A stretch of 8,860 nucleotides of DNA from Candidatus Altimarinota bacterium. GTDB taxonomy: Bacteria > Patescibacteriota > Gracilibacteria > UBA4473. The DNA is taken from the NCBI GenBank assembly GCA_026982915.1, contig JALWQU010000016.1, positions 1-8,860 on the forward strand, given 5' to 3'. Below the pieces are notes generated by a model. That model saw only the letters and a program-made list of their open reading frames with translations. It had not been told where the DNA came from and searched no databases. Shown piece after piece: positions 1 to 5,671 of this stretch. The translations under genes and the position numbers were made by a program. Position 1 is the stretch's first letter. Each line of letters opens with the position of its first letter.

Positions 1-2
1 GG

Positions 3-455
3 GAATATGTAGGAATATCATGTTTTTATGAATTTGAAAGTTATGGGGAGGGGCAACATAATCAAGGGATTTATAAAATAGAAGATTACTCAAAACAAGA
101 AAAATTATTTTTAGTTTCTGCATTAAACGCAAAGATATATAGATCTATTTGTGGTAGTTCAACAATTGGATCTAAAATGAAAGAAATGAAGTCTGATGAT
201 TTTTCATCTTTAGTGTTCCCAAACTTCCCAGAAGAAAAACAAAAAGAAATTGCGAAGTTGTATTATAACAAAGTAGAAAAAAATTCTGATTTGGATTTAG
301 AAAATTATTTAAAAAAAGAAAAATCACGAAATGAAAAATTGGGAATTTTTCAGCTGAATATGGAAATTTTTGATTTACGAGAAACTTTGGAAAATTTGGT
401 GTCTAAAATTGTGATGGAGGAGGAAATTCAGATTAGATTTCAAAAAATAATATGA
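3..455 (+). CDS. Type I restriction-modification specificity subunit (HsdS-like), C-terminal fragment
   Basis: The reading frame is open from base 3 to the TGA at 453-455 (150 residues), so the gene enters from the left and its start is outside the window. The segment around window bases 130-260 (NAKIYRSICGSSTIGSKM, then a phenylalanine- and proline-rich FPNFPEEKQKEIAKLYYN) matches the usual end of a type I S-subunit target-recognition domain, where a 'P.P..E.Q..I' signature leads into a conserved helix. The last 50 residues are Lys/Glu-rich and probably form the coiled-coil spacer that docks on the HsdM methylase. S subunits set the DNA sequence specificity of the cytoplasmic HsdRMS complex. 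The stop overlaps the next start in an ATGA, so the two genes are probably translated together. The visible part is short and divergent, so a half-S subunit or the C-terminus of a fused methylase-specificity protein is also possible. The base composition is more AT-rich than in the SLH genes, as expected for an acquired restriction locus. Confidence 0.68.
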   Translation, partial: EYVGISCFYEFESYGEGQHNQGIYKIEDYSKQEKLFLVSALNAKIYRSICGSSTIGSKMKEMKSDDFSSLVFPNFPEEKQKEIAKLYYNKVEKNSDLDLENYLKKEKSRNEKLGIFQLNMEIFDLRETLENLVSKIVMEEEIQIRFQKII

Positions 456-1461
456 ATAAAAACACTACCGCACTGGAATCTTTTAAAAACTTTGTTTTTT
501 TTGAAACAAAAACAGGGAAAGTAAATATTGATGTGCTTTTTCAAAATGAAACCCTTTGGCTCACCCAAAAAATGATGGCAGAACTTTTTGAAATCAATGT
601 GCCGGCGGTTTCCAAACACTTAAAAAATATTTTTGAAACAGGCGAATTATCAGAAAATACAACTGTTTCCATTTTGGAAATAGTTCGAAAAGAGGGGAAG
701 AGAGCGGTAAAAAGAAAAGTTGAGTATTACAATCTCAAGGCGATTTTATCGGTGGGATACCGTACCAATTCACATCGAGCGATAGAATTTAGAAAATGGG
801 CGAATACCGTTTTACACGAGTATGTCATAAAAGGATTTGCTATGGATGATGAACGAATGAAGCAAATAAAACACTTTGGAAAAGATTATTTTGATGAACT
901 TTTAGAACGGATTCGAGAAATTCGTATGAGTGAAAGAAGATTGTATCAAAAAATAACCGATATTTATGCTCTTTCGGCTGATTATGATTCTCAGGATACT
1001 ATTACAAAACACTTTTTTGCCTCCGTACAAAACAAACTGCATTGGGCCATAACGGGAAAAACAGCGGCTGAAATTATTTATACAGAAGCCGAATGGGGCT
1101 CAAAACTTGGAAAAAAGCGCCTAATGGGAAAATTTTAAAATCTGATGTGGTTATTGCAAAAAATTATCTCAATGAAAAACATATCGAAGAACTCAATAAA
1201 ATTGTGAATGCCTACCTAGATATGGCAGAAATAAAAGCAACAAATAATCAGGTGATGAATATGAAAGACTGGGACAGGTATTTAATGCAGTTTTTAGAAT
1301 TTTCAGATTATCCAATACTAAAAAATCTCGGGGAAATCTCTATGCTTGAAGCCAAAATAAAGGCTGAAAATGAGTATGGAAAATTTAGAGTCACTCAGGA
1401 TAAAGCCTATGTTTCTGATTTTGATGCGGAAATAAAAAGCTATTTGCGGTCTCAAAAATAA
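452..1461 (+). pseudogene. rhuM: RhuM-family (virulence protein RhuM) gene, split by a -1-type frame change
   Basis: Two overlapping frames together encode one RhuM-family protein of about 330 residues. The first (452-1138, 228 residues) carries the N-terminal region: LWLTQKMMAELFEI (residues 35-48), which looks like a helix-turn-helix, then PAVSKHLKNIFETGEL, EYYNLKAILSVGYRTNS and the RAIEFRKWANTVL block. The second (ATG at 1093, stop 1459-1461, 122 residues) carries the C-terminal region, starting MGLKTWKKAPNGK and continuing with SDVVIAKNYLNEKHIEELN. Family members normally have these two parts in one frame, with a short linker before the MGL.TW motif. Here that linker is shortened and the frame changes near 1088-1095, which fits a small deletion of about 10 bp. 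A correctly phased A AAA AAG slippery heptamer at 1111-1117 lies in the overlap and could restore the frame. RhuM is named after a Salmonella pathogenicity-island gene and often sits inside type I restriction operons; its biochemical role is not known. It is translationally coupled to the upstream hsdS-like gene. Confidence 0.85.
1111..1117 (+). other. A AAA AAG slippery heptamer in the rhuM frame overlap
   Basis: The heptamer reads A AAA AAG with AAA (1112-1114) and AAG (1115-1117) as zero-frame codons of the upstream rhuM frame, the phasing required for -1 ribosomal slippage as in bacterial dnaX. A slip here would continue into GCG CCT AAT GGG, joining the C-terminal rhuM frame. The zero-frame stop follows only 19 bases later (1136-1138). 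No convincing downstream stem-loop and no strong upstream Shine-Dalgarno stimulator is visible, so use of the site is speculative. Confidence 0.35.
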
Positions 1462-1582
1462 ATGGATGGATGAAATTTATGAATTTAATCGGTTTTTTGT
1501 CGGGCGGGAGGACAAATTGGAAATACCGTAGAGGAAAGATAAACTCCGTTCGACTCGGAAATTTAAAAGTATGACAAATTTT

Positions 1583-2557
1583 TTAAGATTTTTTCAGGAG
1601 ACTAAAATCGCCCTCAGGATTTTCCAATAAGCAAGTAATTCTGTCTCCAAATTTTTCAAATTCTGGAACAAGATAGCTTTTTACGACAATGTACCCATCC
1701 TTTTTAGCCAGATCAAGCAGCTCCTTGGGGGCCAATTGAGGAGTCTGATCTGATTCCGCCAAAGCCAGGTCATAACTACCATATTCAATTTCTTTGGGAG
1801 CAGGTGCTCCCACGGTCCACGGAACTAATCGGGTTGATTTATTGGCTCTACAAGCCCCCTTCCAGCTATCCGTTTTATTTGTCGCTTTAGTCCAAAATAC
1901 ATTGTGAACAGGATCAATATTTTCTGGATTTTTGATACCATAACTTCTTAGTTTTTCTAAAATGCCTTCTTCGTAACGAGGGTCATTAACATTTCCAGTT
2001 TTACGGTAATCATCGTCAACATAATCCCAATGTCCCAGTACGGGAGGGTTTTTGAATTCATCCCGGTTAAGTACAATTCTAAATATTGGTGATCCTGTCG
2101 CTGAAAAGAGAAAGATGCCTTTGAAATCTGCGCCTAAATGTTGGCATAACTTCTGAAAAAAGCGTGATTCTGATTCTCTTAAACCTTGATATTTAGCCTT
2201 TTCGATAACATCAGTAATGGATTTTCTAAAGTGCATTCGGAGCTCTGTGCCTTGCAAAGTGAATTCATCATCACATACTATGTCTCCAAAGAAATCACCT
2301 AAAACAAACGGATTTCCATTGAAACATTCAGGGATATTTTCCCTACCATAGCGTTCGGTTACCGCAAAACCTAAATCGTCAAAAGTTTTACCAGTCACTT
2401 CATCAGGCATTGTGCCTTGATTTTTCCAAGTTTCAATCTGTCGTTTTATGGGGCCTAAAAGTTCGCTCCTGACGCTTCCGTATTGTGTTTCGGCAGAAAT
2501 TAAATCCGTATACTCGTTTCCTAGAAAAGATAAATCTGAGTCAATTCTAAACTTCAT
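1583..2557 (-). CDS. Hypothetical protein, 324 residues, family not recognised
   Basis: I do not recognise the family. The protein has no signal peptide or membrane segment and looks soluble and cytoplasmic. It is acidic in the middle (WDYVDDDYRKTGNVNDPRYEEG, about residues 177-198). It has five cysteines (78, 95, 138, 236, 309), not spaced like a zinc site, and several aromatic and glycine motifs such as FVLGDFFGDIV (84-94), GIFLFSATGSPIFRIVLNRDEF (147-168) and TRLVPWTVGAPAPKE (242-256). The ATG start is preferred because a TATAAT box lies 10 bases upstream and nothing earlier in frame is better. It faces the hsdS-rhuM pair tail to tail, 121 bases away, and lies on the 3' side of the tRNA-Arg, so it may belong to the same accessory island. 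The length and codon use support a real gene; a function cannot be given. Confidence 0.8.
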   Translation of the reverse strand: MKFRIDSDLSFLGNEYTDLISAETQYGSVRSELLGPIKRQIETWKNQGTMPDEVTGKTFDDLGFAVTERYGRENIPECFNGNPFVLGDFFGDIVCDDEFTLQGTELRMHFRKSITDVIEKAKYQGLRESESRFFQKLCQHLGADFKGIFLFSATGSPIFRIVLNRDEFKNPPVLGHWDYVDDDYRKTGNVNDPRYEEGILEKLRSYGIKNPENIDPVHNVFWTKATNKTDSWKGACRANKSTRLVPWTVGAPAPKEIEYGSYDLALAESDQTPQLAPKELLDLAKKDGYIVVKSYLVPEFEKFGDRITCLLENPEGDFSLLKKS

Positions 2558-2567
2558 TTAAGTTGTG

Positions 2568-2595
2568 ATTATATATTATAATTTGTTAATGCTAA
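2568..2595 (-). promoter_or_regulatory. Predicted promoter of the 324-residue hypothetical gene
   Basis: On the minus strand, TATAAT (2568-2573) is preceded at 16 bp by TTAGCA (2590-2595), a 4/6 match to TTGACA. A second overlapping TATAAT lies at 2575-2580. The -10 box ends 10 bases before the ATG, so the predicted 5' leader is only about 3-4 bases and has no Shine-Dalgarno sequence. Confidence 0.5.
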
Positions 2596-2669
2596 GCGAA
2601 GTCAGTCGCTAGGGGGCACGCCTCGTTTTTCAGGCTTGGGGTTCGGAATAGGCACAAGAGGTCATAGAA

Positions 2670-2682
2670 GGTACAGGCGGAG
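2670..2682. repeat. 13-bp copy of the tRNA-Arg 3' end (att-like)
   Basis: GGTACAGGCGGAG is identical to 2831-2843, which is the 3' end of the tRNA-Arg gene (CTCCGCCTGTACC read on the minus strand). Just before both copies lies another direct repeat, CTTGG(G/A)GTTCGGAAT, at 2636-2650 and 2764-2778, in the same order and orientation. Duplicated tRNA 3' ends are the classic trace of integrase-mediated insertion, although 13 bp is short and no integrase is in the window. An unrelated local segmental duplication would look similar. Confidence 0.5.
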
Positions 2683-2791
2683 ATGATACTTCTTGCTCGC
2701 TTTCAGCTCACCGAAGCTTCCAGCACCAAATCAAAGATTTGGGCTTGCAGTCGAACCCCTTTGCTTGGAGTTCGGAATCCCGACATATAAT

Positions 2792-2830
2792 AAAAATCAT
2801 CTGACCCCGAATGGGGATCAAATGATTTTT
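2792..2830 (-). terminator. Rho-independent terminator of tRNA-Arg
   Basis: The inverted repeat has outer arms AAAAATCAT (2792-2800) and ATGATTTTT (2822-2830) and inner arms TGACCCC / GGGGATCA around a GAAT loop. On the minus strand it begins directly after the tRNA 3' end and ends in a T run. The symmetrical A/T flanks would also let it act in the other direction. Confidence 0.85.
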
Positions 2831-2906
2831 GGTACAGGCGGAGGGATTCGAACCCCCGACACCCGGTTCCGAAGACCGGTGCTCTATCCAGCTGAGCTAC
2901 GCCTGC
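2830..2906 (-). tRNA. tRNA-Arg (anticodon UCG)
   Basis: The minus strand folds into a complete 77-nt cloverleaf. The acceptor stem is GCAGGCG/CGCCTGT with a G-U first pair, discriminator A and an encoded CCA. The D stem is GCTC/GAGC with an A in the D loop, an arginine identity element. The anticodon stem is CCGGT/ACCGG around the loop CTTCGGA, giving anticodon TCG, which reads CGA. The T arm is GGGGG-TTCGAAT-CCCTC. A terminator follows at once. No convincing promoter was found upstream (above 2906). Confidence 0.95.
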
Positions 2907-2914
2907 TTCGTCGT

Positions 2915-3023
2915 CAATGACTCCAATTATTTCACGAACTCACTTTGTTCGTTAGTTCCATAATCTTCATCATTGTCTCCTCTCCTCATAAAAGCGCGCT
3001 ATCGCTCTCCGCTTTTACTCGGG
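2915..3023. repeat. Palindromic module, copy 1 of 2
   Basis: The module runs in order: a long imperfect palindrome (CAATGA 2915-2920 with TCATTG 2970-2975, ATTAT 2926-2930 with ATAAT 2960-2964, CGAAC 2935-2939 with GTTCG 2947-2951), a pyrimidine tract CATTGTCTCCTCTCCTC (2971-2987), a hairpin with arms AAAAGCG (2990-2996) and CGCTTTT (3010-3016), and a CGGG end. The same order recurs at 3031-3149. No ORF of convincing quality lies in this spacer. On the minus strand the purine tract GAGGAGAGGAG precedes ATGATG, but the frame is only 13 codons long. Confidence 0.55.
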
Positions 3024-3030
3024 TGAAACA

Positions 3031-3149
3031 CATGAGATTTCAATCATTTCGTAATCTCATTTCATTCGATGACTACATGATTTACATTACCTCCTCCTCT
3101 CAAAAAAAATGGCGACTAACTTTAGCTTCATTAGCCATTTTTTTTCGGG
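3031..3149. repeat. Palindromic module, copy 2 of 2
   Basis: This is a diverged second copy of the 2915-3023 module. An inverted repeat ATGAGATT (3032-3039) / AATCTCAT (3053-3060) is followed by the tract CATTACCTCCTCCTCTC (3085-3101), a hairpin with arms AAAAAAAATGGC / GCCATTTTTTTT, and CGGG. By eye the palindromic parts of the two copies agree at roughly two thirds of positions, best seen on the minus strand. Bases 3150-3218 hold nothing else recognisable. Confidence 0.5.
3102..3145 (+). terminator. Bidirectional terminator-like hairpin
   Basis: Perfect 12-bp arms (3102-3113 and 3134-3145) with an A8 start and a T8 end surround a 20-base loop that can pair further (TAA/TTA). It lies between divergent genes (the tRNA on minus, the peptidase on plus), where no known transcript needs termination. 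It may close a small RNA made from the spacer or insulate the peptidase promoter. Confidence 0.6.
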
Positions 3150-3218
3150 AAGCACGGAGTCCTATTCCAAAGAGCTAATTGACTCTAGATATTTAAAAAT
3201 ATACTTCAAGTTTTTTTG

Positions 3219-3247
3219 TTGAGTTTTTGGTGAAAATTTGGTATAAT
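3219..3247 (+). promoter_or_regulatory. Strong promoter of the M23-SLH peptidase gene
   Basis: TTGAGT (3219-3224), a 17-bp spacer and a perfect TATAAT (3242-3247) preceded by TGG (3239-3241) form an extended -10 promoter. Transcription should start near 3254, giving a leader of about 22 bases to the ATG at 3277, with no Shine-Dalgarno sequence. The stretch TGGTATAATGGCC closely matches TGGTACAATGCCC upstream of the gene at 8172. Confidence 0.8.
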
Positions 3248-3276
3248 GGCCAGATTTTTTGATCACAAAAACAAAA

Positions 3277-5289
3277 ATGAAAAATTTAAAAAAAATATTA
3301 GAATTGGTTTTTGCCTTTCTGTTAGGTAAGAAGCTTGTAGAAAAAATTTGTTCAAGGATTAAACCGAATAAATCGGAGGTCGTAGCGCTAACGCTTCCCA
3401 AGAATGAATTTTGGCGAACGCCTACTTTCATTGGTAGTGTCGCCTTTATTTTACTGGTGCTGCTTAACGGGAACCTTATCAAGCAGTATTCATACCTTTT
3501 CAAGGCCAGTTTGCTGGATATAAAGTCAGTAGAGTTTGATGGGACGGTTTTACCGATCGCCAAAGTTCCGAACTGGGTAGAGCTTTCCGAGTCTGAACGA
3601 AAAATGACTTACGATCAGCTACCAAAATCAAAGCTGGTGTCTATTCCCGCCTACAATGTCTCGTCTTTTCGTCTCGGAATGACCTGGAAACCGAATAATG
3701 CCAAAGAACGAAACGCTTATGTAACCTACCCGGTTCCCTATATGGGAAACTATAAACTGGACGGAACAGAGCATTCTGGTTCGCATCTTGGTATTGATAT
3801 AAAAGCGCCTAAGGGAACGCCGGTCTATGCTATTGCCAATGGGGTTGTCTATAAATCAGAATATCAAAAATCAGGGTTTGGAAATTTTATTACTATTCGT
3901 CATGATGGCGTGCCTGATCCTCGGAAGTCCGGTAAAAAAGTAACGCTTTTTTCTAATTACGCTCATTTGTCGACCTCGTTTGTGACGGCTGGTGAAGTGA
4001 TTAAAAAAGGGCAGCTCATCGGTAAAGTGGGGAATACCGGTATGGCGACGGCGTACCATCTTCATTTTCAGATAGATGAAGCGGATAGTCCTTTTCATCC
4101 GTATTGGCCCTTTAGTTGGAATGAGGTAAAAAAGGCGGGCTTAAGTTCTTATTATGATGGGGTAAAGTATGGATTGGGGAAAGAAAAAGCGCTTAAATAT
4201 ACGGTTAATCCCTTGATATTTGTAAAAAATAATACGGGTTATGTGAAGGCTGACAATCTCGTAGCAAACAGTGATCCGCGTATCATATCAGAAGTTTTAA
4301 CCCCGCCGAAGAAAACAGTTGTAGTTGTAAAGAAACCGGCAATAAAAGTCGTAAAAAATGATCCAGAGAAAACGGATAATCCTGTTTATTTGAAAAATAA
4401 AACCAAGCCGATTGTTAAAAAAATAGAAAAAGTAATTAAAAAACCACTTATCGTAAAATCAAAAACTTCTAAGAAACTAGATATTGCGTTTGGTATGGAT
4501 GATCGGTTTATCCCTGGTCAAGAAACAGCGGTGAGTTTAAAGATTAATCCTGACCAATTGGTGGCGACTTCCGGGATAGAAATAGGATCGACGCTGAAAT
4601 CACGCGCCACGATCACCCCATCACGACTTTACCGAAAAGATTTTGATAAAAATGGGGAGGCGAAGGTTATCGTGAAAACAGATTCTTTATCGAATTTCCG
4701 ACTCGTCGCGAAAGGGGATTTCGGAGAAGTAAAATCACCGGTTATGCGGTCACAAATTTTCACGGATGTTAGTACTAGTGATCCGTTTGCGAAGGCGATT
4801 AAACATCTACGAGACACGAAGGTCGTTAGCGGTTACAAAGACGGCTCTTTCCGTCCGAATGATACGCTGAATCGAGCCGAAGCGTTAAAAATCATCCTCC
4901 TCGTTAATCGAATTATCCTCAAAGAAACACCTTTTGAATTCTCCGATGTTCACTCGGGGCAATGGTTTGCGAAATATATTGGAACAGCCGTGAATAAGAA
5001 AATTGTTCGAGGATACAAGGATAAAACCTTTAGACCCAGTCGAGATGTTTCTCGGGCTGAGTTTCTCAAAATGTCGATATTAGCGGCCGGATTTGAGGTC
5101 GATGATAAACGATCTGGAGCACCTTATGCGGATGTATCGGCTGATTCATGGAGTGTGCCGTTCTTTTATTTTGCGGATAAATACAATTTAATCACCGAAT
5201 CGAAAGGTGATTTGATTCACCCAAACCAGCCGATAACCAGAGGGGAGGCGGCGGAGGTTCTGTACCGACTCGGACGGTTGCGATTGTAG
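3277..5289 (+). CDS. Membrane-anchored M23 (LytM-type) metallopeptidase with three SLH domains
   Basis: Positions here count from an in-frame TTG at 3259; the ATG at 3277 (residue 7) is the better start because the TTG lies only 11 bases after the -10 box. A Lys/Arg-rich N-terminus is followed by one membrane segment (about 55-70). The M23 domain (about 155-285) shows HLGID (H176, D180), YAHLS (H236) and YHLHF (H267, H269), so the zinc ligands and catalytic histidine are all present, as expected for an active endopeptidase cutting peptidoglycan peptide bridges outside the membrane. A Lys/Pro/Val-rich linker (about 348-405) and a beta-rich, Ig-like region (about 406-498) lead to three SLH repeats (about 501-548, 561-608, 623-670) with NRAE, SRAE and TRGE in place of the wall-polymer-binding TRAE motif. 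The protein could thus be held at both membrane and wall. It is monocistronic, with its own promoter, and convergent with another SLH protein. The fusion of M23 and SLH domains on a membrane anchor is unusual. Confidence 0.93.
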   Translation: MKNLKKILELVFAFLLGKKLVEKICSRIKPNKSEVVALTLPKNEFWRTPTFIGSVAFILLVLLNGNLIKQYSYLFKASLLDIKSVEFDGTVLPIAKVPNWVELSESERKMTYDQLPKSKLVSIPAYNVSSFRLGMTWKPNNAKERNAYVTYPVPYMGNYKLDGTEHSGSHLGIDIKAPKGTPVYAIANGVVYKSEYQKSGFGNFITIRHDGVPDPRKSGKKVTLFSNYAHLSTSFVTAGEVIKKGQLIGKVGNTGMATAYHLHFQIDEADSPFHPYWPFSWNEVKKAGLSSYYDGVKYGLGKEKALKYTVNPLIFVKNNTGYVKADNLVANSDPRIISEVLTPPKKTVVVVKKPAIKVVKNDPEKTDNPVYLKNKTKPIVKKIEKVIKKPLIVKSKTSKKLDIAFGMDDRFIPGQETAVSLKINPDQLVATSGIEIGSTLKSRATITPSRLYRKDFDKNGEAKVIVKTDSLSNFRLVAKGDFGEVKSPVMRSQIFTDVSTSDPFAKAIKHLRDTKVVSGYKDGSFRPNDTLNRAEALKIILLVNRIILKETPFEFSDVHSGQWFAKYIGTAVNKKIVRGYKDKTFRPSRDVSRAEFLKMSILAAGFEVDDKRSGAPYADVSADSWSVPFFYFADKYNLITESKGDLIHPNQPITRGEAAEVLYRLGRLRL

Positions 5290-5331
5290 GCTCTAATAGC
5301 CATTCGCAATAGCAAACATACAACAAAGTTC

Positions 5332-5424
5332 TGTCATCCTGAATTTATTTCAGGATCTAACTATGTTATTGTTTCTCAATTGTGTAACCTTCATCGCTAG
5401 ATCCCGATATGCATCGGGATGACA
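5332..5424. repeat. TGTCATYCTGA palindromic element, copy A
   Basis: This 93-bp element has terminal inverted repeats TGTCATCCTGA / (reverse complement) TGTCATCCCGA, 10 of 11 matching. Two hairpins lie inside: CTGAA-TTTAT-TTCAG near the left end and ATCCCGAT-ATGC-ATCGGGAT at 5401-5420. A related element is at 7976-8077. Such TGTCATTCTGA-type repeats are scattered through many bacterial genomes. Here it follows the peptidase stop by 42 bases and might act as its transcription terminator. Confidence 0.7.
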
Positions 5425-5474
5425 TAGGACTTTTTTAAATACTATTTTGGGTATGTTTTCTAACGCCATTTGGA

Positions 5475-5671
5475 CTTAGAACCTGTTTAATATCTTTTTC
5501 GAGACATAAAATTTAAGATTTTGAGCGAAAAAAGTGCAAATTTTTGAGGAATATCGAGATATTGCTCGGAAATTTAAAGTTTTTACAGCCAAAATATTAG
5601 ATTTTTGTCCGAAATTTTTTGGTAATTACATTTTTACTAAACATTCTGTAAGATATTAAACAAGTTCTTAG
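5475..5671. mobile_element. MITE-like element with 21-bp terminal inverted repeats
   Basis: The left end (5475-5495, CTTAGAACCTGTTTAATATCT) and the reverse complement of the right end (5651-5671) match at 19 of 21 positions. The interior is AT-rich and non-coding, with a near-central hairpin AATATC-GA-GATATT (5550-5563) flanked by AAATTTTTGAG / CTCGGAAATTT arms. No transposase is present, so this would be a non-autonomous element. The right repeat reaches exactly over the stop codon (5668-5670) of the convergent SLH gene. No clear target-site duplication is visible. With the element at 5332-5424 it fills most of the 378-bp gap between two genes; bases 5425-5474 show nothing recognisable. Confidence 0.6.

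Noticed and set aside
1466..1531. 21-codon frame MDEIYEFNRFFVGREDKLEIP just after rhuM
   Set aside because: It is too short to support as a gene; it could be a remnant of a following gene, but no homology is recognised.
2693..2920. Plus-strand open frame ending GGGIRTPDTRFRRPVLYPAELR
   Set aside because: This is the antisense translation of the tRNA-Arg gene, a well-known source of false proteins.
2935..2973. 13-codon minus-strand frame preceded by GAGGAGAGGAG
   Set aside because: It has a good Shine-Dalgarno-like tract, but the tract is part of the repeated module and the peptide is tiny and lies inside the palindrome.
2907..3149. Possible CRISPR array in the repeat-rich spacer
   Set aside because: There are only two diverged units with no identical repeats, no regular spacers and no cas genes.
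2945..3178. Plus-strand open frame of 77 codons in the spacer
   Set aside because: It runs through the hairpin modules and the terminator stem; its composition reflects the repeats, not a protein.
3162..3563. Minus-strand open frame of 133 codons
   Set aside because: It overlaps the promoter and N-terminal part of the M23-SLH gene and shows no family features.
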